Below, one piece after another: positions 9,660-19,973 of a DNA stretch of 64,000 bases. Position numbers and translations under genes: made by a program. The notes under the pieces were generated by a model. That model was not told the DNA's origin. It did not search any database and saw nothing but the letters and a program-made list of their open reading frames with translations. Source of the DNA: Staphylospora marina (lineage in GTDB: Bacteria > Bacillota > Bacilli > Thermoactinomycetales > Thermoactinomycetaceae); assembly GCF_003856495.1 (NCBI RefSeq), contig NZ_CP034118.1, forward strand, positions 2,605,842-2,669,841. The letters are read 5' to 3'. Within the stretch, counting starts at the first letter, position 1. Each line of letters opens with the position of its first letter.

Positions 9660-10037
9660 TCAGCGACCTTTCGGCACCACGCAGGTACCCGATGCCCGAG
9701 CGACCAGGAGGGGCTCTTCCAGGACACGGGCTTTCCACGGCCGGGCAGGGTCGATGCCCGCTTCGATCGTCTTGTATGCTTCAAAGACGATGCGACGGCT
9801 GGTGTTCCCGACTTTTTCAAGCCGTCCCACCGCCTCGATATAGTCACCGGCATGAACGGGTGCCTTGAATTCGACGAGATCATAAGCAACAAACAAACCT
9901 TCGTCACCGTCATGTCGAATCAGAATCTCGGTGGCGACATCCCCGAACAGGGAAAGGATTCTTGCTCCATCCACCAGATTGCCTCCGTAATGGGCGTCTG
10001 ACTGGCTCATGCGAATGCGGATTTTGGCTTCGACCAT
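9660..10037 (-). CDS. kal: 3-aminobutyryl-CoA ammonia-lyase
   Basis: A small hotdog-fold enzyme of 125 residues that removes ammonia from 3-aminobutyryl-CoA to give crotonyl-CoA, the last lysine-specific step. The sequence shows the [19 protein letters not shown] motif characteristic of Kal and a central [21 protein letters not shown] strand pair shared with acyl-CoA thioesterase-like hotdogs. The ATG at 10037 has GAGGAG about 11 bases upstream; the frame is open for 17 more codons but those overlap nothing useful. The gene starts 52 bases after the spo0F stop. Confidence 0.9.
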   Translation of the reverse strand: MVEAKIRIRMSQSDAHYGGNLVDGARILSLFGDVATEILIRHDGDEGLFVAYDLVEFKAPVHAGDYIEAVGRLEKVGNTSRRIVFEAYKTIEAGIDPARPWKARVLEEPLLVARASGTCVVPKGR

Positions 10038-10089
10038 CGGTTCAATCGCTCCTCTTGTTGATCTGTCCTGCTGAAGGAACGGAAACAAG

Positions 10090-10452
10090 TCACGACGCGA
10101 GATGGCGGATCACTGCCTGGCGGAGATCTTCGATGTCAAACGGCTTGGTGAAATGCGTGAGTGCCCCCAGGCTTTTCGCCTCGGCCACCATGTCCAGTTC
10201 GCCGTAAGCGGTCATCATGATCACTTTTGTCCGGACGTCGAACCGGCGGAGTCGCCTCAGAAGCTCAAGCCCGTCCATCCCCGGCATCTTCATGTCCAAC
10301 AGGATCAGATCCGGCTGCTGGGTCCGGATCATCTCCAGTGCCTGTTTTCCGTTTGAGGCCTGAAAGACTTCGATGTCGTCCTTCGAGAAGACCTCTTTCA
10401 GCAGCAAACGGATGCCATACTGGTCGTCCACGATCAAGATCTTTTTTGCCAT
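10090..10452 (-). CDS. spo0F: sporulation phosphorelay response regulator Spo0F
   Basis: Single-domain receiver of 120 residues that passes phosphate from sporulation kinases to Spo0B. Nearly every Spo0F-specific stretch is present: [14 protein letters not shown], the phospho-accepting Asp53 in [23 protein letters not shown], and [16 protein letters not shown]. There is no output domain. Start ATG 10452 behind GGGAGG at 11 bases. The 227-base upstream gap is AT-rich around 10506-10545 and has an AGGAAAA-like stretch that could be part of a sigma-H promoter, but the match is poor. Confidence 0.95.
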   Translation of the reverse strand: MAKKILIVDDQYGIRLLLKEVFSKDDIEVFQASNGKQALEMIRTQQPDLILLDMKMPGMDGLELLRRLRRFDVRTKVIMMTAYGELDMVAEAKSLGALTHFTKPFDIEDLRQAVIRHLAS

Positions 10453-10679
10453 GATCCATCGAACCTCCCGCACAACGGACCGTCCGCCGAAAGTCAAACG
10501 TCGTTAGGACTATATTTACTGACCGGCATGCCTTTTTCCTGCCGGAACGCGAAAAAATCAATTCCGTTCAGCGGACCGGGATTCCCGTGACACGGACGGA
10601 TGCCGTCCCCGACGGCATGGTCGGGGCCCGGCATGAATCCCTTCGGCACGGCATGACTTTTGTCCTTCCGACGTTTGTT

Positions 10680-11288
10680 TCAGGCCAGGCCTTCCTTCAG
10701 CTTCGACAGATCGATCAAATCACCGATCCGGTTTCCCTCCGGCTTGGTCAGCCAGGACCGGTCCTTCTCCAGCAGCTGGAAGATCTCGAAGGTGGTCATG
10801 GCATCATCCAGTGCCCGGTGATGCCGCCGGTCGCACTCGCGGCCGTACAGGCTGAGCGCCTTCATCAGTCCCGTCTGGTTGCGGTCGCCGTAAAATCGCT
10901 TGTATTCCATCGACAGGTCGATCCCGTCATCATGAAAAGGAAAGGATTCCTCCACCCGCTCGCACATTTTGCGAAGCACGTGCAGGTCCATGTTCCCCCA
11001 TGTCACCACGCGCGTGTCGGGACCGGTCCACTCCCTCAGCCGCTTCAGCAGATCGGCAAAAGCAATGCCTCCGTCAACGTCTTCCTGGGTGATCCCGAGG
11101 AACTCCTTGCATCGTTCGGTCAGGACCGGATTCACTTCCGGACGCACAAACGTCCCGAATGACGCTTCCCGCTGTCCGTTCCGGACCGACACCACACCCG
11201 CTTCAATGATTTCCGCAAAAAACCCGCGGGCATTTTCCCCCGCTTCCGGCATCGTGAATTCAAAGTCGATGAACAGATAATGACTCAC
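10680..11288 (-). CDS. kapD: KapD-like 3'-5' exonuclease (sporulation kinase-pathway inhibitor)
   Basis: A DEDDh-type exonuclease of 202 residues. The metal-binding motifs are FIDFEFTMPE near the N terminus, VTWGNMDLHVL in the middle and HHRALDDAMTT near the C terminus. Overall it matches B. subtilis KapD, an inhibitor of the KinA pathway to sporulation (family knowledge). The start is a GTG at 11288 with AAGGCGG upstream. Here it lies immediately upstream of spo0F on the same strand, which fits a phosphorelay-related role, although the biochemical link between the exonuclease and kinase inhibition is not visible in sequence. Confidence 0.85.
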   Translation of the reverse strand: MSHYLFIDFEFTMPEAGENARGFFAEIIEAGVVSVRNGQREASFGTFVRPEVNPVLTERCKEFLGITQEDVDGGIAFADLLKRLREWTGPDTRVVTWGNMDLHVLRKMCERVEESFPFHDDGIDLSMEYKRFYGDRNQTGLMKALSLYGRECDRRHHRALDDAMTTFEIFQLLEKDRSWLTKPEGNRIGDLIDLSKLKEGLA

Positions 11289-11408
11289 GTGGGTTCCGCC
11301 TTTCCCTGCAAGATCCGTGCTTTTGGGTCCGGCCGCCCGGAGGGAGGGGATTCCCGCCCCGGCAGACTGGACCGAAGATGCGCGGTCGACCGAAAATCGT
11401 ACCAATTT

Positions 11409-12134
11409 TCAGTATTGGAAGGGAACAATGACCCCCGCCGGTGCCGGTTCAGGACCGGTGGGAGGAAGACGGGCCGGATTCCCGACGTTCAATCCCGGAT
11501 CCAGGTAATGCCAAACGATCACATAGACCGCGAGCGTCCCCGGGGAGGCGGCATCGCCCCAAACATAATCCCAGCCCGCCACGGTGACGAGTCTCTCCCC
11601 TTTTTCCAGTTCATCCATGAATGAAGCCAGTTTTTCTCTCGGCACATCCGCGTCCAACTTGTACCAGGTGGCTTTGAGTGCCGGATCGGCGGGCACACCG
11701 AGCGCTTGGCGCCATTTTGTTTCGGCGGCCTCCTCCGCGGCGGACTCTTCCTCTCCCGACACGCGGAGAGGGAGCTTGGACGGATCCCCGATCCGTTCGA
11801 CGGACCGGATCGTGACGCCGGCACGGGAAGCGGCCTCCTCAAACGCCACCACCACTTCGGGGCCGTTCCGGTTGACCGGAACCCGTTTGTCCCGCTCCTC
11901 CAGTTCCGCTCCGGACGGCGGAGAAGGCGGGATGTATGTCGCATCGGCATACGAGGCATACCGGCGCAAATTGGTTTGAAGCGAACGCTTTTCCTGCGCA
12001 AGAGATTCCAATTCCATCCAGACCGGTCGGATCACCGTGGCCAATATCGTCAACCAACCGGCCACTCCGACCAAGCCGAGAGCGATCAGAGTCCTTGAGG
12101 ATCTCCACCGTCTTGTGACCGGGCGTCGGATGAT
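11409..12134 (-). CDS. pilO: PilO-like type IV pilus alignment protein
   Basis: Third gene of a pilMNO set. About 240 residues: short cytoplasmic N terminus, one transmembrane segment (LIALGLVGVAGWLTILATVI), a coiled-coil stretch (ESLAQEKRSLQTNLRRYASY) and an extracytoplasmic domain. This is the PilO plan: bitopic protein pairing with PilN. The start is odd. A perfect AAAGGAGG lies about six bases before an ATC-ATC pair (12134-12129), and no ATG, GTG or TTG exists in frame between there and the membrane segment; a CTG at 12089 overlaps the pilN stop. Initiation at ATC or CTG is inferred. The gene overlaps pilN. Confidence 0.72.
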   Translation of the reverse strand: MIRRPVTRRWRSSRTLIALGLVGVAGWLTILATVIRPVWMELESLAQEKRSLQTNLRRYASYADATYIPPSPPSGAELEERDKRVPVNRNGPEVVVAFEEAASRAGVTIRSVERIGDPSKLPLRVSGEEESAAEEAAETKWRQALGVPADPALKATWYKLDADVPREKLASFMDELEKGERLVTVAGWDYVWGDAASPGTLAVYVIVWHYLDPGLNVGNPARLPPTGPEPAPAGVIVPFQY

Positions 12135-12703
12135 CCTTCCCCTCCTTTCTCCGTGCGGACGGTGATGTGAAATCGGATCACCGTTTTCCCGGCCTGCTCC
12201 CCGGACAATTCGGGCGGCACGGTCGCGCAACCGGACCCGGCGCAATCAATCCATGCCTCTTCAATCCCGGATTGCTCATCCGCGAGCCGCTTCACAAATT
12301 CGGCCGCGCTGTGCATGTCCGGAAACAGTCCCGCCGCTTCCAGGCGGTTTCCCGCCCCGTTGAGATGAAACAAGCGGGCTCCCGCAGGCAATGCGGTTTC
12401 CGTCCATTCGATGATCTTTTTCCAGTCGGTCCGGGCGCTGTTGAGTTGATCCGTGACATCCCGGTACTTCCATTGGGAGCGGTGTTCCCGGTTCAGCCGT
12501 TCTTCGGCGTTCTTCCGATCCATGACCTTCTTGAACGTCTCCCTGGACCGGGCCGTTTCCGCGCGGACGACCGCCAACCGCTCGTCCATCCGATCCTTCA
12601 TCAAAAAAAGCCCCAGAGCCCCCGCAGCCGACACAAGCAGCAAAAAAGTGAACCAAACGGCAAAATACCGCTCACCCGGCGGACGGGGAGGAAGAAAATT
12701 CAC
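12086..12703 (-). CDS. pilN: PilN-like type IV pilus assembly protein
   Basis: A 205-residue bitopic protein. It begins with the classic PilN N terminus VNFLPPRPPGER (PilM-binding NFLP motif), then a single transmembrane helix (about 19-40) and a coiled-coil stem (about 45-110) before a small globular domain. GTG at 12703 overlaps the pilM stop as GTGA, indicating translational coupling. It should bridge PilM in the cytoplasm to PilO outside the membrane. Confidence 0.85.
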   Translation of the reverse strand: MNFLPPRPPGERYFAVWFTFLLLVSAAGALGLFLMKDRMDERLAVVRAETARSRETFKKVMDRKNAEERLNREHRSQWKYRDVTDQLNSARTDWKKIIEWTETALPAGARLFHLNGAGNRLEAAGLFPDMHSAAEFVKRLADEQSGIEEAWIDCAGSGCATVPPELSGEQAGKTVIRFHITVRTEKGGEGSSDARSQDGGDPQGL

Positions 12704-13698
12704 CTGAGCTCCTCCTCCTTCCCGTTGAGGGCCAGTCCCAAAGCAACCGAAAAGGATGCACCGACCCAACGCGACGCTTTTTCGCGCAGCCTTTCGCTCA
12801 TGTACGGTTCCGCCGGCGGTGCCACGCTCACCGGGAGAGCGGCCGCACGCTTCAGGGCTTTTTCCAATTTGTACAGATCGATCCCTTCTCCGGAGAGGAA
12901 CCATTCCGTTCCGCTGCGCGTCCAGGCATCCCGCTCCCACTCGTCGATGCCGCCCATCACGGCATCCAGCAACGAACGGCCGTAGGCCTCCACTTCTTCG
13001 CCTTCCCCGAGAATCGGGATCAGGGGATCCGGACGGGGACGATCCTCCTCTTTCCTGAAAGCGGCCATGTCCAGGGAAACGACGCGCACATCTTTGAGCA
13101 CACCGTCCGTGAAGCGGCTGATTTCCACCTCCGACTTGCTGATCCCGAGAAACAGGGATCGCGGCGTGCGCACTCCCCGCGCCACATCCACCCAGCGATA
13201 CAGGGCCAACGGGGCGAGATCCACTTTCACCGGATCCAGTCCGCAATACCGCAGGCAGGCCGTCAGGGATTCCACGTATTTTCGGGGAACCAGCGCCACC
13301 AGCAATTCCTGCGGGTCATCATCGAACCAGACCTCCCCGACCGGCTGGATGTCAAACAGAGGATCTTCGAACGGAAGGTCCAACAGGGGAAGAACATGTT
13401 CGGCAACAAACGCCCGATATTTGGACGGCTTCATTTCCGGCACCATCACCCGCTTCAGGACGACGTGCCTGCCGCTGATCGCCACATGAACCTTGCTCCC
13501 GCGAATGTTTCTCGCCATGAGAGCTTCCTGCACGCACTGGACAAACTCTTCTTTTTCAAACATGAACGGGCTTTTCATCCACACGGACGGAAACGGATGC
13601 GTCACCATCCGGTGCACTCTCAATTTCTTTCCCCGTTTCTTGACTCCCGCCAATTTGAACATGGAGGGGGAGATTTCGATGCCGATGACGGTTGACAT
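12700..13698 (-). CDS. pilM: PilM-like actin-fold type IV pilus protein
   Basis: Cytoplasmic ATPase-fold protein of 332 residues. The N terminus STVIGIEISPSMFKLAGVKK is the phosphate-1 loop of the PilM/FtsA family, followed by SKVHVAISGRHVVLKRV and a divergent second subdomain. In type IV pilus systems PilM binds the PilN N terminus. ATG 13698 follows AAGGAG at nine bases; upstream, 13750-13790 is AT-rich and may hold the promoter. The window has no pilin, PilB, PilC, PilD or PilT, so the rest of the machine must be elsewhere or missing. Confidence 0.83.
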   Translation of the reverse strand: MSTVIGIEISPSMFKLAGVKKRGKKLRVHRMVTHPFPSVWMKSPFMFEKEEFVQCVQEALMARNIRGSKVHVAISGRHVVLKRVMVPEMKPSKYRAFVAEHVLPLLDLPFEDPLFDIQPVGEVWFDDDPQELLVALVPRKYVESLTACLRYCGLDPVKVDLAPLALYRWVDVARGVRTPRSLFLGISKSEVEISRFTDGVLKDVRVVSLDMAAFRKEEDRPRPDPLIPILGEGEEVEAYGRSLLDAVMGGIDEWERDAWTRSGTEWFLSGEGIDLYKLEKALKRAAALPVSVAPPAEPYMSERLREKASRWVGASFSVALGLALNGKEEELR

Positions 13699-13940
13699 GG
13701 TTCCAGACTCCTTCGCTCGAAATATCCTCCACCCCTGCATAATCAAAAGTATTTGATAGTTCGTACCTATATTTTATTTACCTTGCAACAATGCTTCAAA
13801 CCTTCCCGAAAATATCGTACCTGAAATCCGTGGAAACGGACACCGTTGACACAAATTTGCCGGAAGACAAAACCGCCGGCTCCTGTTTATTTATTCGAAA
13901 CTCCTCCGGGTTTTTTGCCCCTCTTTTTTCAAATCGGGCA

Positions 13941-13976
13941 AAACAAAAACCGGGGCGGGCTCATCCCGCCGCCGGT
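13941..13976 (-). terminator. terminator overlapping the ADP-ribosylglycohydrolase stop
   Basis: GC stem 13954-13959 with 13965-13970, extended by outer pairs, and a U-rich tract on the minus strand. The stop codon region is part of the stem. The remaining 13700-13940 intergenic DNA is AT-rich with nothing else recognisable. Confidence 0.6.
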
Positions 13977-15100
13977 GATGTCCGTTGCCGCCGGTATTGC
14001 GTTTCCATTGACGTCCATCCGGCCTCTTTCACGAAAAACTCTTCCGCGGTTTCGAAAGGTTGGCCGATGATCAGCGCATCGGCATATCTCCCGATCCGTT
14101 CGCCGTCCGCGAGACGGTCCGCGGGAATCCAGTCCGTGCCGAACCGGGCTCCCAAGAGGGATCCGGCGATGGCGGCCACCGTATCCGTGTCAAATCCTTC
14201 CCGAATGATGGAAAGCAACACTTCGTTCGGCCCCATGTCGCTGCGGCAGGCCATGGCGAGCGCGTGAATCCCGCCGAGCAGCACGAAGCCCTGATTGGGA
14301 TGGGCACGGATGAACCCTTCGGCCAAATGGGGGCGTGCCGAATCGGAAATCAAGCGGCGCACCTCTTCCGGTTCATCTCCGATCGCGGAGGCCAGCCCCC
14401 CGAGCGCATCGGACACCTGGCGGGAATCCGCGTTTTCCACGTTCCATCCGGCCTCTTTCCACTGCATGACCCGCTCTTCCGCTTTCCTCGCGAAGGATGA
14501 CAGCAGGCCCGGCACTTCGGAAGGCGTTTTTCCCCCGATGAACAAGGAAACCGCCTCCGCCACAACGGCCGCAAACACGGCCGCTCGCTGGTCGGAATGG
14601 GTGGACAGGGAAGATTCCAACGCCACCGTCAACCTGGTTTCCGGGTCCGAAATCAGCGCCCCCAGGGGGCCCGTCCGCATCGCCGCCCCGATACCGGCCG
14701 AAGGGCTGCCGGATCTTCGGGCCTCTTCCCCTTTCGCCAACCGGTGCACCGCAGCGGTGAAATTGCGACCGACTCCCCGCCAGGCTTGCCGTTTCCATCC
14801 GTCCACGAGAAGTCGGGTCCATCGATCGAGGCTCCACCCTCCGGACAGAACCGTCAGCACCAATCCCATTGCCTGCTGGGTGTCATCGGAATGCAGCCCC
14901 GGCGGCCGCAACTTCTTTTTCCTCTTTTCCGGAATGCGTTCAAGCGGATACGTTTCGGGCAACCTGTCATAGGTCCCGTACGCTTCCCGAATTTCACGGT
15001 CGCGCCAACCTTCCACCGGGCAACCGAGAACGTCTCCCCAGGCCAGTCCGAGCAAGGCCCCCCGCTTTCTCTCTTCAATCAATGTTCTCACCTGCTTCAA
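13961..15100 (-). CDS. ADP-ribosylglycohydrolase (DraG/ARH) family protein
   Basis: A 370-380 residue all-helical hydrolase of the DraG family. The di-magnesium ligands are visible in GLHSDDTQQAMG (N-terminal SDDT) and GFDTDTVAAIAGSLLGARFG (C-terminal DTDT), with GALLGLAWGDVLG at the N terminus. Members cleave ADP-ribose from proteins, O-acetyl-ADP-ribose or related conjugates; the substrate here is unknown. The start is uncertain: TTG at 15100 has no ribosome binding site, whereas a TTG six codons downstream (15082) follows AGGTGAG. It lies between pilM and a divergent panE. Confidence 0.85.
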   Translation of the reverse strand: MKQVRTLIEERKRGALLGLAWGDVLGCPVEGWRDREIREAYGTYDRLPETYPLERIPEKRKKKLRPPGLHSDDTQQAMGLVLTVLSGGWSLDRWTRLLVDGWKRQAWRGVGRNFTAAVHRLAKGEEARRSGSPSAGIGAAMRTGPLGALISDPETRLTVALESSLSTHSDQRAAVFAAVVAEAVSLFIGGKTPSEVPGLLSSFARKAEERVMQWKEAGWNVENADSRQVSDALGGLASAIGDEPEEVRRLISDSARPHLAEGFIRAHPNQGFVLLGGIHALAMACRSDMGPNEVLLSIIREGFDTDTVAAIAGSLLGARFGTDWIPADRLADGERIGRYADALIIGQPFETAEEFFVKEAGWTSMETQYRRQRTSPAAG

Positions 15101-15137
15101 AGATGTGATAACCCGAATGATACCACCTGTTCAATAA

Positions 15138-15146
15138 TGGTACAAT
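15138..15146 (+). promoter_or_regulatory. extended -10 promoter for the PanE-like gene
   Basis: TGGTACAAT forms an extended -10 element about 50 bases before the gene's ATG; no clear -35 hexamer is needed with an extended -10. Confidence 0.45.
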
Positions 15147-15198
15147 TTCAAATGGAACGGTTGTTCAGAACAGCCGAAGCGAAAAGGAGGCTTGCATC

Positions 15199-16110
15199 AT
15201 GCGCACACTGGTGGTCGGAGCCGGTGCGGTGGGGGGATATTTCGGCGGTCGCCTGGCGGAAAAAGGCGCCGACGTCACATTCCTGGTCCGTCCGCGCAGG
15301 GCCGCGCAACTGCAGCGCGAAGGGCTGGTGATCCGCAGCCGTCACGGGGACGCGCTTCTGCGGGTGAAAACGGTCCTTTCCGACGAGATCCGCCAACCCT
15401 TTGATCTGGTCATCCTGTCTGTCAAGGCGTATCATCTCCCGGACGTCCGCGAATCCCTCGGTGCGGCCGTGGGAGAACGAACCGTCGTGTTGCCGCTGCT
15501 CAACGGAATCCGTCACATGGATTTGCTCAAGCAATGGTTCGGTCCGGAAAAAGTGCTCGGCGGACTCTGTTTCGTGGAAGCCACCCTGAACAAACACGGG
15601 CACGTCCTGCAATACAGCCCCAGGCATGAGCTGGTGTACGGGGAGACGGACGGTTCCGATTCTCCCCGGGTCCGCCGGATCCAGGCCCTGTTAGCCGGCG
15701 CGAACATGGAATCCCGCCTGAGCACGGAAATCATGAAGGACATGTGGATGAAATACGCGTTCATCGCCGGATTCAGCGGGATGACCTGCCTGATGCGCAG
15801 CCCGTTGGGGCCGATTCTCAAGGCGCCGGGAGGAAAGGAAACCTATCTTCGCCTGCTGGAGGAAATCCACGCCGTGGCCCGTCACCATGAGCCGTCACTT
15901 CCGGAAGACCTGGCCGCCACGATTCTCGCGCAAATGGAATCCCTCAACGAATCCATGAAATCTTCCATGCTTCGCGACATGGAGAAGGGATTGCCGGTGG
16001 AAGCGGACCATCTCCAGGGCAGCCTGCTCGAAATGGCCCCGCCCGGTACCGACCTCCCGCTGCTGAAGGCCGTCTACGCTTCGCTCAAGGCGTATGAACA
16101 GACCCGATGA
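15199..16110 (+). CDS. panE: ketopantoate reductase family oxidoreductase (PanE/ApbA-like)
   Basis: NADPH-dependent reductase of 303 residues. The dinucleotide-binding loop VVGAGAVGGYFGGRLAEKGADVTFLVR starts the protein; the middle has DLVILSVKAYH and LPLLNGIRHMD, and the C-terminal domain has the KYAFIAGFSGMTCLMRSPLG helix where PanE keeps its catalytic Lys and Asn. Canonical PanE makes pantoate for CoA synthesis; many paralogues act on other 2-keto acids and panB/panC/panD are not nearby, so only the family is secure. AAAAGGAGG precedes the ATG. It is one of few plus-strand genes and is closed by a strong bidirectional terminator. Confidence 0.85.
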   Translation: MRTLVVGAGAVGGYFGGRLAEKGADVTFLVRPRRAAQLQREGLVIRSRHGDALLRVKTVLSDEIRQPFDLVILSVKAYHLPDVRESLGAAVGERTVVLPLLNGIRHMDLLKQWFGPEKVLGGLCFVEATLNKHGHVLQYSPRHELVYGETDGSDSPRVRRIQALLAGANMESRLSTEIMKDMWMKYAFIAGFSGMTCLMRSPLGPILKAPGGKETYLRLLEEIHAVARHHEPSLPEDLAATILAQMESLNESMKSSMLRDMEKGLPVEADHLQGSLLEMAPPGTDLPLLKAVYASLKAYEQTR

Positions 16111-16175
16111 ACGGGCCGGGAACGGGGGAACAACCGGAACATCCCCGCCCGGGCGCCTGTATGCCCGGTCACCTG

Positions 16176-16213
16176 AAAGGGGCTGCCGTTTCGAACGGAA
16201 CGGCAGCCCCTTT
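16176..16213 (+). terminator. bidirectional terminator between panE and a GNAT gene
   Basis: A perfect 15-bp inverted repeat (16176-16190 with 16199-16213) with A/T at the base on both sides, placed between two convergent genes. Confidence 0.85.
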
Positions 16214-16242
16214 GTCGCACCTCATGCGGTTTCCGTCTAGTA

Positions 16243-16767
16243 TCAATGAAGAACCCGTGAAGGTTCCAATTTCTTCTCAAAGGTCAGGAACTCCTCATCG
16301 CCGAAATCGGCGAGACGAATCGTTCCGCGTCGTTCATATCCTTGCGAATCGTATAGATTCACCGCCCGCTCATTCTTCATCATGGTGTCCAGGCGAATGC
16401 TGGTATACCCCTTTTGGCGCGCCATGCGTTCGATTTCCCGGAGCAGCCGCTTGGACAACCCGCGTCCCTGCCATCCGGGATGAACGCACAGCCGGTGAAC
16501 GACGAGAGGCTCCCCCCGTTCATCTTTCCAGTCCACTTCGTCGTATTCGGGATCTTCGTGTTGATCCAGCACCACGGAAGCGGCCACCTGATTCCCGTCC
16601 ATGAGCAGGTACATGTTTCCTTTGGCGATGTCTTTGCGAAGACGTTCGCGTGCGGGATACTCCTCGTTCCACTGTTCGATCCCCTGACGGTTCAATTTTC
16701 GGGTCGCCAGGCGATACATGTTCACGATTTCGTCCAACTGATCGGCTCGGGCTTTGACAAATTGCAT
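16243..16767 (-). CDS. GNAT family N-acetyltransferase
   Basis: A 174-residue single-domain acetyltransferase. The acetyl-CoA motif is VHPGWQGRGLSKRLLREIERMA, followed by the C-terminal NERAVNLYDSQGYERRGTIRL. The acceptor is unknown. The ATG at 16767 has only a weak ribosome binding site; a TTG eleven codons upstream (16800) is the alternative. Monocistronic. Confidence 0.85.
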   Translation of the reverse strand: MQFVKARADQLDEIVNMYRLATRKLNRQGIEQWNEEYPARERLRKDIAKGNMYLLMDGNQVAASVVLDQHEDPEYDEVDWKDERGEPLVVHRLCVHPGWQGRGLSKRLLREIERMARQKGYTSIRLDTMMKNERAVNLYDSQGYERRGTIRLADFGDEEFLTFEKKLEPSRVLH

Positions 16768-16989
16768 CCGGTTTGCACGGTCCCCGCGCGTGATGCTCAA
16801 CCGGGCGGGGAAACCGCCTCCCTCCCTTGCGAAAAATTGGATTCCGACATCCGGCGGGTTGTTTGTCCCCTTCCCTTATTCCGGGAAGACAAACCCCCGA
16901 TGAAGCGGATGCGCTGTTCGTGTGCGTCGTTCTCAGCTTGCACCGTCTTTCTTCCGCTCATGCAAGCCTTTTCGGGAAAATGCCGGAAA

Positions 16990-17019
16990 ACAAAAAAAAA
17001 ACCGGTCCGCACGGCCGGA
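16990..17019 (-). terminator. ctaF terminator
   Basis: A short GC stem (about 17002-17018) followed on the minus strand by about ten U. It lies about 60 bases past the ctaF stop. The rest of 16801-17079 holds nothing recognisable. Confidence 0.55.
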
Positions 17020-17079
17020 ATAAAGATCCACCTTTCCCTTTTTTTCAACGCTCCCCGGTCATCGGCCGAACCCACCGTT

Positions 17080-17391
17080 TCACGGCATCAGAACGATCCC
17101 GATCGCCGACACCACGGCGATGAAGATGCCCAGTGCCATAAAAATGGCCACAAACCGGTATTTCCCAAAGTCGAGGTGCATGAACGTGATCAACTGCAAA
17201 ACGACCTGGACGGCCGCGAGAGCGGTGATGGACCAGAACGTGGCTTCCGTTCCGAGTGTTCCTTCCAGCACGATCCAAAAAGAGATGGCGGTGAAGAGAA
17301 TCATCCAGAAAAACGAAAAGACATATTTCCACGCACTTTCCGTTTGCGTCCGCACCTTCGGGGTCATCCGCGGTTCCGGTTTCGGTTCCAT
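17080..17391 (-). CDS. ctaF: cytochrome c oxidase subunit IV (CtaF-like)
   Basis: A 103-residue membrane protein with three transmembrane helices (about 28-46, 53-72, 80-101) and the ITFMHLDFGKYRFV motif typical of prokaryotic subunit IV of haem-copper oxidases. The charged N terminus is cytoplasmic. Normally ctaF follows ctaCDE; here it stands alone between a GNAT and pyrG, with a terminator on each side. The rest of the oxidase must be encoded elsewhere. Confidence 0.8.
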   Translation of the reverse strand: MEPKPEPRMTPKVRTQTESAWKYVFSFFWMILFTAISFWIVLEGTLGTEATFWSITALAAVQVVLQLITFMHLDFGKYRFVAIFMALGIFIAVVSAIGIVLMP

Positions 17392-17461
17392 GCCCGTCCC
17401 TCCCGATTCCGTTCAAAAATCCGTCACTTTCTATTATACAGAATCATCAGACTTCTTTCAA

Positions 17462-17492
17462 AGAAAAAAACCGGCATGATGATGCCGGTTTG
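17462..17492 (-). terminator. pyrG terminator
   Basis: Perfect 10-bp stem with a 3-4 base loop (about 17469-17491) followed on the minus strand by U-rich sequence, about 30 bases past the pyrG stop. Confidence 0.8.
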
Positions 17493-17523
17493 GGCCGGTG
17501 ACGAAGCCTTGGGAAAGCGTCAC

Positions 17524-19283
<1,760 letters not shown>

Positions 19284-19286
19284 GGT

Positions 19287-19787
19287 TCAAAGGTCTTCGT
19301 CCTCTTCGTCCATTTCCAGCTTGTCATCTTCCATGTCATCTTCGAACGGCGGCTCGCTTTCCTCGTCCTCGTAGTCAAACGACTCGACGTCATCCAGATC
19401 GGATTCGGCGTCTCCTTCGAACTCTTCGTCGTCCTCGGAGTACGGATCAAACTCTTCATCTTCCGCCACGGAATCAAAGTCGTCATCTTCCTTGGTGTTG
19501 GCCGCCACGGCAAACGCGGCCACTTCCTCCATGGAATACCACTCTTTCAGGCCCCATTTGCGATCCTGATCGCGGACAAACCGGCCGTCAATGTTCAACT
19601 CGGTGAAAAGTTGCGCCACGTAACGCTCCACGTCTTCGTCGGAAAAGCCTTTCAATTTGGCCACTTCCTCCATGATGTCCGCGAAGCGCATGGCTTCCCC
19701 CTGATTTTTCAAAAGATCGTACGCCAGATCCACCATCGAGGTCTCGCGCATTTTTTCCATTACCAGGTCATTCAACGAGGGCCACAT
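19287..19787 (-). CDS. rpoE: DNA-directed RNA polymerase delta subunit
   Basis: Firmicute-specific RNA polymerase subunit. The N-terminal winged domain (MVDLAYDLLKNQGEAMRF, AQLFTELNIDGRFV, KWGLKEWY) is followed from about residue 95 by a very acidic tail of D/E repeats, as in B. subtilis delta. The start is not certain: the ATG at 19787 includes the conserved SLNDL..MEKMRETS helix and is preferred; the frame runs to 19838. Precedes pyrG exactly as in Bacillus. The acidic tail makes this stretch strongly biased in codon content. Confidence 0.92.
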   Translation of the reverse strand: MWPSLNDLVMEKMRETSMVDLAYDLLKNQGEAMRFADIMEEVAKLKGFSDEDVERYVAQLFTELNIDGRFVRDQDRKWGLKEWYSMEEVAAFAVAANTKEDDDFDSVAEDEEFDPYSEDDEEFEGDAESDLDDVESFDYEDEESEPPFEDDMEDDKLEMDEEDEDL

Positions 19788-19973
19788 CCTTCCAAAGAGT
19801 CTCAGCCATTCGGCGTTCCGGCCGGCGGCGTCAAGCATCCGCTCCGGCCGGGCACCGAAAGGGGGTTCCGGAAAACGACCACCGGTCCGGGGCGGGGTCG
19901 TGCATCACGCCGGCGGATCATCCGAAACGAAAATGGCGTCGGAATCCGAATCTCCTTGCCGTTTCGTACAACT

